This document shows positions 36,967 through 49,351 of a DNA stretch of 64,000 nucleotides, one piece after another; the first letter of the stretch is position 1, and every line of letters starts with the position of its first letter. The notes below the pieces were generated by a model. It searched no databases and was not told the DNA's origin. It saw only the letters and a list, made by a program, of their open reading frames with translations. This DNA comes from Enoplosus armatus (Eukaryota; Chordata; Actinopteri; Centrarchiformes; Enoplosidae), in NCBI RefSeq assembly GCF_043641665.1, contig NC_092192.1, forward strand, positions 18,750,658 through 18,814,657. Direction: 5' to 3'. Both the position numbers and the translations under genes were made by a program.

Positions 36967-38438
36967 TATGACCTTTCTGATTGGTTGTGTTTTAGAGTTA
37001 AATCAGCAGAGGAATTCTCAACAATCACTGAAACTGATGAAGCTTTCTCAGATGAACAGTGTTACAAGTGAAAATGTGACTTTTTAAAAATGTATACTGT
37101 TTTGTATCAAAGCATCTTCATTTACCCAGTTCTCAACCTTTTTGGTGTTGACATGAAATAACAACCTCACCACAACAAACTATGACAATTTTTATTTTCA
37201 TTTTCCAAAATAAAAGCCCACGGATATGAAATATATGGAGGAAATATGTCACAAGTTTGTGAATTAGAACCACATTAAAAATGTAGTCACTTTCTTTATG
37301 AACACACTTTTTTTCTCATACTCTTGAATCATGACACAATTTTCTTCATTTCATTTGATGATAAAATTCCCATTTATTATCTAATGAGTCTTGGCACTGT
37401 TGTACAAACCAAGCCTACCAAATCCCCAGTGTGTACTTGTTCTGTTAATGGTGTTGGAAATTTCAATGGTAGCTACCTGTGCACGGGACCTGAGAGTCTG
37501 AGCGACTACTGGTGTTTGTTACAGCTGAAACAAAGTTCACCTAAGGCAAGAACTGTTGGTGTTAATATGGCTGATGAGATTAATAGGTGATACTGTTCCA
37601 CTGCTGCTGTAAAACATTTTCAAGAAAGTAGGTACATTCCCTGGAATTTAATTTGTGATTCTGTTGTGTGTGTGTCTTTTGCAGACTAATATGCAAAATA
37701 TTTTCAGTTTAATATATTTCAGTTTAATTCAAACGTGTCGTAGTTTAAAATCATCCAGCTTGTCTGATCCCATTTGTGAAGTAAGGGGAATCAATAATGG
37801 CATTCAATAAACTCTTGGAACAGTAAGGGTTGGGTTATATGTAAATTATGCTTTACTTAAAACGTGTTTCAATCCTTGGCTGCTGTATAAAGCAGGATTA
37901 TGTAGCCATACTGTGAAATGGACTGTGTGGAAAGAGAAAAAAAGCTGTCATTGTAATTCAAATCCCCTTTTTCCTGCAATGTAATTTTATTTCCACTGGC
38001 AAACATGTCAAAAGGTTTTATTTTGAAGGCCATGCCCGGAAGTAACGTATCCCGCCAGGTCTAGCTTCATATACTTGAATAGACTACCTGTGAATGCTAA
38101 AATAATCAGTTTTGATTCTATTTTATTTTGGAAGAAGTTCGCCGGAAACGAAAAGGGCAGTCTTTCCCGCTGGTTTGACAGAAACATGTAAACAAAGGGA
38201 GGAACCTCGTTAACTGAAGTTTCGCCTGCAACTCGAGATGTCGTGCACAACTCAGCGCATTTTACGCACGGTGACTGACCACAACAAGCCAGCGGGCACG
38301 TTACGTAAGCGCGCAGCCACGCAGGCATTTAAACAGTGAGGCTGAGAAGCTCCAGCTGGAAACTTTTGCCCTGCTCCTGAAGAGCCCCCGAGTCCAGCGT
38401 GTCTTCGTCCGGACTCTGCACGGTGTCAGCGCCCCGAC
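36967..38438. other. taf1d 3' UTR and aspa upstream region
   Basis: taf1d and aspa are in tandem with 1472 bp between stop and start. AATAAA at 37209-37214 is the best candidate for the taf1d polyadenylation signal. The last 150 bp before the aspa ATG are CpG-containing and include TTACGTAAGCGCGC near 38302, consistent with an aspa promoter. No further exon is seen. Confidence 0.6.
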
Positions 38439-40988
38439 ATGTCCTCCTACATCAACAGCGTGCGTTTCAACGAGGCCAGGCGGGTGGCGATTTTCGGAGG
38501 AACGCACGGGAACGAGATGTCAGGCGTGACGCTCGTGAACCTGTGGGTGAAGAACAGCGCCGAGATACAGAGGAAAGGGGTCGAGACCAAACCGTTCATC
38601 ACCAACCCGAAGGCTGTGGAGAAGTGCACCAGATACGTGGACACGGACCTGAACCGAGCCTTCAGCCCAGAAAACCTCAGGTAAACGCAGCAGACCTCCG
38701 AGCTGTCATGTACAGCGTCGCTGTTGGACGTTGTTGTTTGTGTTGTTGTTGTTGTTGTTCCTGTGTGCTGTCATACATGTTGGATGGAGACTTTCCACAA
38801 AACAGATCCTCCTCTAACAACAGACCCTTATTTGATTTGACTTGTTAGGTTTTGAGCTCAATCTGATGAATAAAAAAAACAAAGACGTGCCACATGTGCT
38901 GTAAAGTGTGACACTGTCTGAATGGGCTTTGTTTGGACAGTAGCTACAGCTTCTTCTTCTTCTTCTTTTTGCGAATAAAATGACTAAAATCGAGGATCTG
39001 ACTGGTCCAGCGTTAGATCCTTGACCACAGTTAGTGGAAATATGTTGTGAAATGTAGTGACAGCGCAATTATGTAACGTTATTGACACCGTTGACTACGT
39101 GTGTGCGCTCTGCCAGACAAACCCGAGCAAGACATCACAAGCTGTCTTGCTCAGAGAGCACAGGCTCAAGACAATAGAATAAGAAGAGTTTGGATAAACG
39201 TGGCCATGCTGATGGGAGAGTGAAGAAAGGGCTCACACTACACTAAAGGGTGGCTTGGACGCATTTACACTTGTTTTCTCCTCGGAATTCCTACAGTCAA
39301 ACAGTCACGTGGACATTTCCATCAAACTGTTATTATCGCAGGTTGTGTGTTTACCATCAGCCATGCCCCCCCCCCCCCCCCCCCAGTCCCCGTCCCCCCC
39401 GTCCCCCCCGTCCCGTGCCCCCCTCTCCGGCCCTCTGCCAATAACAGAGCAGAGCGCCGTGTCCCCTCCTCCCGGACTTGAGCCGACTGTCCGCCAGCAG
39501 GAAAAACGTGAGCGGAACGTGACCGAGCTGCGAATGAATTAAGACGGCTATTTTTTTTTGTATTGTTATTGTTATTCGTGCCTCTTCGTGTGCACTACAG
39601 CGGAAAAATGGGAGTCTTACGCAAACGCCGGCTCATGTAGTCAGTGTGCATGAACACACACAGCAGCCTATTTACTAATGTGGTTGGATAACAACGTCCT
39701 ATTCCACTATTCATATATCACCATAGGAATCCCATAATAACAGTCCCGTGGTTAATATAGTGTGTCAGTGGTACCCACTGGGGAAGCTGTATTTACTGTT
39801 GTTGTAGTCTTATTACTATAATATGTCTATGTGGGCCTAATCTTTCTCTGTCCTGATACTTTTCCTGTTATGGGGATATTGTCATCTGTATTGTGGATAG
39901 TGAGTATGTACAGTTGAGTGACAATAACTGGACTTAAAAGTGTTATTATTACAGACATGTATACCAATATTTTCACTATAGTTGCTTTGTGATGTTGAAG
40001 TTCAGTTGCAATGTTTCTGTGATTGCTGAAAATGTAGATTTTGAATGATCTTTAAAGATCTTCAGCTTACAAACTGCTTGGCCTCCCTCAAGGCAACATA
40101 TAAGGAGATTAACAGCTCATGGTGTCCTTTCCCTCAACTTAAATAGACTGACAACTCTGTTCTTTCACATATTTACTATGTCCGAGTGACCTCTCAGTGG
40201 AGGCCGGTGTGTTGGAGACCACTTTATCCGCTGTACACTATATAGTTCACACTCTGCTTGTGTACCAATGCCCCGGCAGTCCAGACAATACCAGATATTT
40301 GCTAAAAATGGGGTCAAAAGAGCAGATGTGAGGGAAGCGAGACAATATGGACAGCAGAGGTGCTATTCTACAGTAGCTTTGAGAACGTCCTAGACTGGTG
40401 GTTATTTTGCTTTAAAAGAGCTAAGAGAAAAAAAGGGAAGCTCCCATTCTCTGCTCAGAGCGTGTAGAATCTGTCTGTCTGGGGGAAAAAAAGCTTAGCC
40501 CGGGGACAAAAAAACTACTTCTCAAGGATCCTTTAGTGGCTTGGAGAGAGTGGATCCCATTTCTTCTGAACGCTCACAAAAGGAACCCACTGAAGCTGAA
40601 TCCAGCTTTTGTATTCTAGCATTGAACTTAATGGCTACCATGACTGTCTACATTAACCAATTAGGTGGAATCATGGTAATTATCAAGACATCATTTGTAG
40701 TTATTAATGTTCTTCTGTTATCCACATAGGACTGTAGTAAATACAAACCATACGTTCAACACAGAAACAAGAAGCTCTTGTTCTTTTCAGCTTTTAACGC
40801 ATGTTGTACATACATATGTTAACCCCACAGTTACAGTTACAGATTTTTCCACTTATGGCCAACAGTTAGGTGAAAGTGTTACAGGGCATGTAGGACAAGT
40901 AGACAGCCTCGTGTAAATCATTAACATGCTTCATAGCTCATTGTTCCTTCAGCAGAATTGTCTGATAAGCTGTGAATGTTTTTTTTTA

Positions 40989-41046
<58 letters not shown>

Positions 41047-44000
41047 TTGTGTGTGCTCTGCAGTGCCCTGGGAGGAGATGACCTGCCCTACGAGGTGCAG
41101 AGAGCCCAGGAGATCAACAGGATATTTGGACCCAAAGGAAGCCCAGAGGCCTACGATGTTATCTTTGACCTCCACAACACGACGTCCAACATGGGCTGCA
41201 CTCTGATCCTGGAGAGCTCCAAAGACCACTTCAATCTGCAGATGATGAACTACATCAAGGTGATGGCCTTTACAGGCAAATGTGTGTGTGTGTGGTGTTC
41301 AGGAGCATTAGATATGCAACATTAGCTGTTCAAAATCGGTGGTGAGATTTGACACCAGAGCTCAGCAGGAAATGTTCCATGAATATGTTTTATGGCACAT
41401 GCAGTACAGTATGCAGTTTTTTAAGAAGTAGGATTTTTAGACTCACTTCTCAGAATGAAAGAAAGTAAAAGGTGGGGGTCTCTGGTTTCCTCTCATTTCT
41501 GTCTTGTACATCATTGTGTGTGCTTTAAAAGTCAATGTTTTACTAATAGGTCTCTCTGGAGAGGTTCGGTTAACCTATGTTAATGATAAAATAATCAGTG
41601 TACCTCTACGTGTTGGACAAACTCATCTAAAGCATCAACCATCCAAATACACCAGAGGAACGCCTGTTTTCTTTGGTCATCATCTGCTTTGAGCCTGGGA
41701 AGACTTCTAGAAACACAAAATGCTACACAGAGATACATAGATAGAATATTGACTTCAGAAAGCACCCACTTACAAGTTCAGTCCACGATCATCAAACATC
41801 AGATAACAGGCTGAAACATCAGTAATGATGCTTAATCCTTGTGTGGGAAACTGGCTCATAGTGTTGTCTTTTATATCTTAATTCCTCAGAATAGAGAGAG
41901 TGTGCAGTACAGTACTCATTACTGTGGCTGGACTTAAACAGGTGGGTGTTGAGTTCATTCAGGCGACTCAGCCTCTACACTGATCCAGAGACTTCACTCA
42001 AAACAATGCTGTTTGTGCTGAAAATGATTTTAGCGAACACTAAGACACGCTATCAACTTAAACTTGATTCCTGCACATGCTCATTGCGTGTGTCTGGCTG
42101 TTATTGTACATGTCATATTTGTGAGCTGGTGCAGATTCAATTTTCCGTTCCGTCAAGCTGAACCTTGAAGCAGTCACTCACAGTTAGGTCTGCCTGAGAC
42201 AGTCGGCTGATGTGTAGCTGTGTGACTATATTAAGATGTGTGTGTGTGGGTTTTTTTTTTTATATATATATATCTGCAGCTGAGATCTTGTTTCTGCTGG
42301 TTTTGTGTTGCAGAAAGCCATCGCTCCAGCCAGTTGTCTTGTTCTGCTGAATGAACATCCTCTTTTGCAATATTCCACTTCACGCTCTGTTGCCAAGCAC
42401 CCTGTTGGTGAGTCTCTCAAGTCCAGCCAAATTGCTCTGTGGACAATGGACTTTGTTTAAGATATTCCCAGGGTGTCCGTTCAGCCGCTAGAGAATAGTT
42501 TCACATGTGCGAATGTGTCCTCTGGTTGTTTCATTGCAGGTCTGGAAGTGGGTCCTCAGCCTCAAGGTGTTTTGAGGAGTAACATCTTTGAAGCTATGAG
42601 GGTAATACTGAAACATGCCTTGGACTTCATCGAACTGTTTAATGAAGGTAGGGCAGGCATACCATAGCACCTTTTTAAAATTTTAAGCTATAACATACAG
42701 CGTCCAACAACAGGTCATGTCATAAGCACACATGGCCACTCAACGGGTTCATGTTTTCTAAAGTTTGCAGGATATTCTAAAGTATTAAACTGTCTCTAGA
42801 ATCTGGGCTTGTGGACGGCTAATATTATGATTCATAATGTGTTATGCAATAGAAAAATAGGTTGTTCACAGCCAGTCTGCCTGTTTGTCAGCATCCTCGT
42901 GACGAGAAACATTTTGTGACAAAATGCCCATGGGTGCCCGTCTGATTCATCCAGATATACCTCCGCCCAGATCTCTAAATTTATCTGCATCTGGCTCATA
43001 CTGCCTCCGCTCTGCCCCCCTTCTCTCCCCGAAGGCACGGAACAGTGTTTGCGATGTTTAGGTGCAAGGCAGCTTGTCCTTCCTCTTTTACGTAAACAAG
43101 CGGCCTGTGCCAAGTGTGAGTTGCAGTCTGTTGGTTTCCCCTGACTGGCCTGCTGTTGAATGGCCTGCTTGTTGGGACTTGGTCAGTTTCCATGTCATTA
43201 GAGTCTGGCTGCCAATGGCGTGGTAGTCTTCTGTCGTGGGGCCACACTGGTGCTGGTGCTGATGAATGCTCGGGCATGGTGATGAAGCACTCTTCCTGCA
43301 CTTTGAAGCTGAGCAGCGTGAAGAGCTCGTTTAGCTGTAAGAGATTAGTTGTTACAGTTCTGTACAATAACAGTCACGCAGATTCAGTGAGAAAACTTGT
43401 TGTGACTGTTGGAACATTTGTCCTTTTGGCTCTGTGCTGCCGCTTGCATATCAATCCAGCTCAGTGGTCTTACACTGACGTGGTAAAGCGGTTCAGTGAG
43501 CACCTAAAGCTCTGCCAGAAACCACTGCACTTCCTGTTTAGTTCCGGAGATTGAATGAGACCACTTTGGCTCGGTGTGGCATTTTCCAGCTTCTTGTTCA
43601 ACAAACTTAGAACAAATACTATGATGTAGCCAATATAACTATATAAGAAATTACAATCTGCCCGGGAGCACATTCTTTTTTTTATCTGCAATTACGCTCT
43701 GCCATGAAAGCCTGCGGAGTCCCATGGACAGAGAGTTTAGGAACCCATCCTTTGTTTCGTGTTATTTTAATGAGAGTTCGCTTCCAAGGCATTAACAAAG
43801 AAGCTTCTTTATAAGACTTTAGCAAATGACTCTGATTGAAGTTAGATATTCTTTCTTCTAGCTCAGGTCTTGATCGGAAACGATTTGGAAGAACGTGTCT
43901 TTGTTGCCTTTCATATTCTTACACAGAATGTATTTCTCTCCTTGTAGACTAAATTTAATGAGGGTTAGATCATCACTAGATTACAGCTTTTGTTCCTCTG

Positions 44001-44858
44001 ATAAAAAATGATCAGAATATTCATATGATCTGGCATAGACTAACAGTATTCTTCTAATGAAGGGAGGCTCTATCTCTGTCTCTATGGCTGATTGGTCATC
44101 TGCTTTTCTTGATATTTTCTTCCTGTATTCTTTTTTTTTCCATTTCTTTTTTTTTTTTTGCTTGTTTCTTTTTCCATTTATCTTCTCTTCCTAAATTGCT
44201 TCATTCTTGTGTACACAGTTTTTGCTTCTCGTTGTTGGAAAATGATCGTGTGTCATTGTGCATTATTAAGTCATGTTTTCTGGTCAGTGTCCTCAATAGT
44301 CTTTGGAATACAGGATTTTACAGGATGCTTACAATATTGTGGATGTCGTTTTCTCTGTGGTCTTCAGGCATGGAGTTCCCTCCCTGTACAGTGGAAGTTT
44401 TCCGGGTCTCGGAGAGGATTGACTACCCCAGAGATGCCAATGGAAACATCATTGCCATGGTGCACCCCAATCTGCAGGTAAAGAATCGTCTGAATTACGG
44501 CTGCCTTCACTCTCTAGCCCGTATATCTGACCTATTGAACCTGTAAATATGAGCTATTATGAAAGAGGAAATGAGGCATCTTTGGTTGATGTGAGAATGT
44601 ATTATTCTAATTTGAGCGACCCACTCAAGTTACTTTCTCTGTGGTTATTGCTTGTTGTTGTTTCAGGACTGTGACTGGGAACCGCTGAACCCCGGTGACC
44701 CTATGTTCCAAACATTTGATGGAAAGACCATCCACTACCAAGGCTCAGGCACCGTCTATCCCACTTTTATAAATGAGGCCGCCTATTATGAAAAACAACA
44801 GGCATTTGTGACCACTAGGCGAGAAACCTTGGTAGCAAGTTCCATCAGGAAAGCATGA
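38439..44858 (+). CDS. aspa: Aspartoacylase (aminoacylase 2), complete, 6 exons
   Basis: Exons: 38439-38680, 41064-41259, 42314-42407, 42540-42647, 44368-44477, 44667-44858; total 942 nt, 313 residues plus stop, exactly the human length. It hydrolyses N-acetylaspartate to acetate and aspartate in the cytosol (oligodendrocytes in mammals; human loss causes Canavan disease). Zinc and catalytic motifs are intact: GGTHGNE (H23, E26), [17 protein letters not shown] (third zinc histidine), [10 protein letters not shown], then [10 protein letters not shown] containing the catalytic Glu (human E178), and the C-terminal VNEAAYYEK equivalent [25 protein letters not shown] and [19 protein letters not shown] are near identical to human. 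The intron 1 acceptor is abutted by a (GT)27 tract. Candidate polyadenylation signals are at 45427-45432 and 45792-45797. Confidence 0.98.
39366..39420. repeat. C19 homopolymer and C-rich block in aspa intron 1
   Basis: Nineteen C residues at 39366-39384 are followed by CCGTCCCCCCCGTCCCCCC-type sequence. The complementary strand is a strong G-quadruplex candidate. Confidence 0.85.
40991..41044. repeat. (GT)27 microsatellite adjoining the aspa exon 2 acceptor
   Basis: The tract ends 19 nt before the exon 2 start; only GGTTGTGTGTGCTCTGCAG separates them, so the usual polypyrimidine tract is replaced by GU-rich RNA. Confidence 0.97.
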
Positions 44859-45892
44859 AGAGTTGGATTGTGAGGCTAACAGCGATCATGAATATACGTT
44901 AGCCGCAACAACAATCTCTGTATAGATTTTTGCACTTTGTTCCTCACGTAATGACTAGATACCATCTTTTACACACTGATTTAGTTTTCTATGCATTTAC
45001 TATCAGAAAATCTAATAACTATGCAAAGAACATTTGTGGAGGCTTTGTGAAGAGTCACTGTGAAAGTCTTTGATCTGAAGACTGGTATATTGCTGTGGTA
45101 AGTATTTATGATACTGCTGTAATTTTTAAAATATATTTACATTAAATCAACCAAGTTTTTGTAATATTAAAAGGCCAGGCCTAATCATTGATGGCTTATG
45201 AATCATTATACAACACTCCTACTACTGCTCAGGACGGCCATTGAGGATCATAACCTGCAACTTTTGACCCAAAACTGTAGTCGTTTGTCTTCTTCTGAAA
45301 ATATATTTGTAACATCTTTGGGAGGGTGTTCGTGGCCTTTGATTCTACCTACCTGTAACTCCAATGGTTGCATCCGTGGTGCTGTCCTATCGTTGCCTTA
45401 ATAGAGATTTCAGAGAAAATTGCACAAATAAATTTGGAGTGGAATTTGTAGATTATATGTGTTGGATAACAAGATATTATTTTGATAAGAAATGGCATAT
45501 GTTCTGTTGTTCTATACAAATGGGATGCAGTTTGAAACATGTTTTATAATAATATATTTGTGTCTATTTTGTATATACGTGTACTGTATGTTTGGTTTTC
45601 AGTGATGTATAGGATGTGTTGAGTCTTGGAAAGCGTATGTACTTTCTAATATTTTTACGTCTTTGTTGTCTCGAAGTGCATCGCTGTGGTCTTACAGTAA
45701 TTCATTTTTCATTCAGCAAAATGTTTGGTAGCACCATTGAAATGATTAGTAAAGTTTACTATCCTTGACGTCCTGTGGAAATTGTCCATTCAATAAATGT
45801 AGTACTATGCTGTTTATTGTTTTTGTGTGCCCTTCATTCTGTGTGGCTTTGACTCGTCATGCTCGTTTTGTCATGAAGGGAGGCACCTGCAG

Positions 45893-45907
45893 CCACAAGA
45901 GGGCGTC
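45893..45907 (+). promoter_or_regulatory. CTCF-like motif downstream of aspa
   Basis: CCACAAGAGGGCGTC matches the CTCF core with only the last positions off. It lies about 100 bp past the distal aspa polyadenylation signal. Motif evidence only. Confidence 0.35.
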
Positions 45908-47619
45908 ACATAACCACTGATTAAAGTCCTCCCCATGATGCACTCTGCTCCGGCATAGAACATACTGGAGCAGCCTGTTGCAGACAGTCAGAGCTGGATC
46001 TATGGCTCCTCAGTCTGCCCCTGGTGCAGTGCATGTGAACACATTGTAGCCAGCGTGCAGTCATTCAAGGAATTTACCCTTTAACTATTTCAATACCTGT
46101 CCCAGAACCAGACCTAAAGCTCAAATATGCCATCCACATTTTAAATTTTGACTATATTACTTCCATTCTATTTTATTCAATATACATGCTCCATTATGTT
46201 AACTATATCTGGAAGAATGTCCATATTGAAATTCTTTATGGTGACATTAGGGAGCAGATTTTTTGGGACATTTCTTTTTTTTTTTAAACATCTGTTAATT
46301 GACATTTTAGTTAACAAACAAGCAGTAAGCACTGTATTCAAATGATATAAAATATTACAAAAGAGTCCTGACTTCTAATTTTTACTATTATTATAATTTT
46401 TTTAACTAAATATTAATTTGAGTATTTAAAATCCTGACCAAAGCTTATTCTCGTTTGTGTCATTTTCAGCAAACCTCTGTGTCTTCTTTAGCACAGAACA
46501 CACTACTGCCACTGCATTATAACACAACACTGGGTCACTTCTGTCTTGTCTATATACTGTACACAGCATGTTGCAGATTACATGTTGAGACAGATGTGTT
46601 TACAGTGACGCATCCTTTTTCAGAGTATACAGTAAATACTGCAGATTGTTCATGTCTTTCATCCTGTTTCTTTGTTGCTTCTCATTCGCAGCAGTGAATT
46701 CCCTTCCACAACTAAATTAGACGTTTCAGGCGCCCCGGACATCTGCAATTGAATGGGAGTGAAGCAGGTCGAGAGGTGTGGCGAAACATTTAACAATATG
46801 TTCAGCTGTGGTGTTTGAAGGGTTGGATGACGCAAAAATGTGCAAAAACACACAGTATATCATGATGGAGGTGTCATTTAATCTGCAGTACATGCACGCT
46901 TGGATCACAACAGTGGTGAGTTTGTCGTTTGATAAATGAGAATGAGATGTAAAGAATGTTGTCTGCCAGCTACGCTCTCTGTGCATTTACCCCGTCATGT
47001 CATTATCTTTGGAATGAACTCAGCACTGAGCCAAGAGTCATCAAAACCTTACGTCACCTTTTTGTTTTACTGATATGAAACAATGATATCAGTGAAGTAT
47101 GAGACGTATGTCTCCAGCTGAGACATACTTCTGCATTCCACAAGCTGACTGTAATGAACACTTGTAAATTAACCAGAAAAGTACATACATTTCCTGCTAT
47201 ATCATGTCAGGCTTGTGATTAGTAATTCAGTTTCATGACTACAGGCTAGTTGTAGCCTTCCTCGTCTATTCATTACAGTAACCCAATCAGGGCTCTCAGG
47301 CCTGCAGCAAGTGCTGATCAATGATTCCTCCTGGCTACTGAAAGCTTTTAGGAGAATGACCTCTCAGTTCTGGGCAGGGATCCAAACAGGGAAAATACCA
47401 AGCCTCCATCTCTGCCTCCACCCTCTCCTTTCATTCTCTGTCTGTAGTGATAACTTTGTCCTCTGTTGTGAAGCATTACAACTACTGGAAGTCTCCTGCT
47501 TGTCTACGCTGTCTGTCTGGTGTGCCACACCAAAGATTATTCTCCAGTGATCAAATAGCATCAATCAAAACATGCAAGAGAATGAGGATGTGTTTATCTA
47601 TTGTAAGTTATGACATGTG

Positions 47620-48316
47620 CCTGTATACTGGATGTTTTATGAGTCTGTGGTGGCCAGTGCTATCCTCTATGGCATAGAGGATAGCACTGGCTACCACAGA
47701 CTCATAGAGTCTATGCTGTTGCATGCTGGGGCAGCAGGCTGAGGGTGGCAGACTCCAACAGACTCAATAAACTGATCCGCAAGGCCAGTGAGGTTGTGGA
47801 GGTGGAGCTGGGCTCTCTGACGGTGGTGTCAGAGAGGAGGATGCTGTCCAAGCTGCGGGTCATCTTGGACAATGCCTCACATCCTCTCCATGACGTACTG
47901 GTCAGACACAAGAGCACCTTCAGTGGGAGACTCATTCCTCCCAAATGTACAACTGAGCGCCACAGGAAATCATTCCTGCCTGTGGCCATCAGACTGTTCA
48001 ACTCCTCCCTCTGAGTGTCAGACACTCAGAAGAAACAGACTGGAAATTTGGACCTCACTACTACCTCACTATTATTTATTCTTTAAACGTTCCAGTGCAC
48101 ATACACACACATACATACATATATTTTGTTGTGTATATTTTTTACTTCTATTTTTCACTTTTATATTGTAAATGTGTATATTTTTTATTTTCTATTTCTT
48201 ATTTTTATATTTTGTACATACTTTAGTCCTAAATGTATGCTACTTTTCTCCTCTTGAATGGGAGCACTGGTACTGTACAATTTCCCCTCAGGAATTTCTG
48301 ATTCTGATTCTGATCC
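47620..48316 (+). mobile_element. L2/CR1-clade LINE 3' fragment with a disrupted ORF2 end
   Basis: The segment encodes the C-terminal tail of a non-LTR retrotransposon reverse transcriptase: FYESVVASAILY, then (after a 44-nt insertion) AVACWGSRLRVADSN, RLNKLIRKASEVVEVELGSL, SERRMLSKLRVILDNASHPL and CTTERHRKSFLPVAIRLFNS, ending in a stop near 48014. An AT-rich 3' UTR follows and ends with AATTTCCCCTCAGGAATTTC and TGATTCTGATTCTGAT, typical of fish L2 tails. The 5' remainder is missing. Confidence 0.85.
47638..47706. repeat. 69-bp near-perfect palindrome inside the LINE
   Basis: 34-nt arms (47638-47671 and 47673-47706) differ at one position and are separated by a single base. The right arm is an inverted copy of the LINE coding sequence in the left arm. 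Confidence 0.95.
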
Positions 48317-48429
48317 AATATGCCTGTCCATGCTGTTAAAACCATAAGTGAGGTAATAGACCCACAAATGGACCTGTGTAAACCCAATACAGGAGGCTCC
48401 ATGAGCCAGGGTTTCTCATTGTCTCATTG

Positions 48430-48570
48430 AAATAGACCTGAGATAAACTGGCAACCTGTCCAGGCTGTATCCTGCCTCTCGCCCAATGTCAGCTGAGATT
48501 GGCTCCAGCCCACCGTGACCCTGCAAAGGATAAGTGGTTGTAGAAAACGGATGGATGGATGGATGGTGTG
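48430..48570 (+). mobile_element. Short retroelement 3' end ending in (GGAT)n
   Basis: AACTGGCAACCTGTCCAGGC, then GCCTCTCGCCCAATGTCAGC, GGCTCCAGCCCACCGTGACC and AAACGGATGGATGGATGGAT form a repeat that is very common in fish genomes. It is probably the 3' end of a non-LTR element or a SINE using it. The family (RTE or CR1-like) is not settled. Confidence 0.6.
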
Positions 48571-49351
48571 AAACAGCCTGGTGGTTGATTGATTGTTATC
48601 AGAGCGATGAAGAGTGATGGACTCTCACTCGTCCACTGCCTCCACATCTAGTACTTGTTGCATTCACTTGCTATCGGAATTCTTTGGACTATTGAGCATG
48701 ACAGGGGATATTCTGTGGTACTCAAGTCATATTAGATATTATATCTAGAGATATGAACAGTGTGAACATTTGATGGTAGAATGTTTGTGACATTACTATC
48801 ATACAGTAATATCTACTCTGTTAAGAATATGAGCTAAATAATTATTGTGTTTCTATGTTCACTTTTGAGGTGTTTTTCTCTAAATGTTTGAGTTACATGA
48901 GCAATGTTATTGTTTTTTATTTTCCAACTCAAGCCAAACACACCTGCTTTAAAATCTGGTACAGAGGTGTGCTGCATTCATTTGATTTTCATAAAACAAC
49001 ATATACAACGTAGTTGTCCGAGCAGCACGTGAAGGCAGCATGTCTCAATACAGGAAGTCTTGAAACTTTTCAGCGTTGTGACAAACTTGTTATCCGCTCC
49101 TCACACACTCTCAGTGCACACGTACGCCTGCTGTTTGTAGCCTATGTGTGGGAGACTGAAGATGGTCAGAAAGTGCTCAAGTTAATATCGACTGCCTGTT
49201 TTTTTTCTTCAATCAGAGGAGGAGAGGAAGGTGGGTACATGCGACAGACTAACTGTCGGCGAAGACACACAACAGTTAGCTTCAACGTTTCTCTCTGACT
49301 GTTTCTCACTACGAGACTACGGTTGGCGGTAAGCCTGCTTTGAACATCGAT

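Larger units (their letters stand above)
44859..49351. other. aspa 3' UTR and intergenic region up to the Bcr/Abr-type gene
   Basis: Contains the aspa 3' UTR, an L2-type LINE fragment, a short repeat ending in GGAT units, and, just before 49352, the presumed 5' UTR of the Bcr/Abr-type gene. No additional exon is recognised. Confidence 0.6.

Noticed and set aside
47745..48014. Considered as a host gene exon because of a clean 89-codon frame
   Set aside because: Its sequence (RLNKLIRKASEVV, RHRKSFLPVAIRLFNS) is the tail of a LINE reverse transcriptase, followed by a typical L2 3' end.
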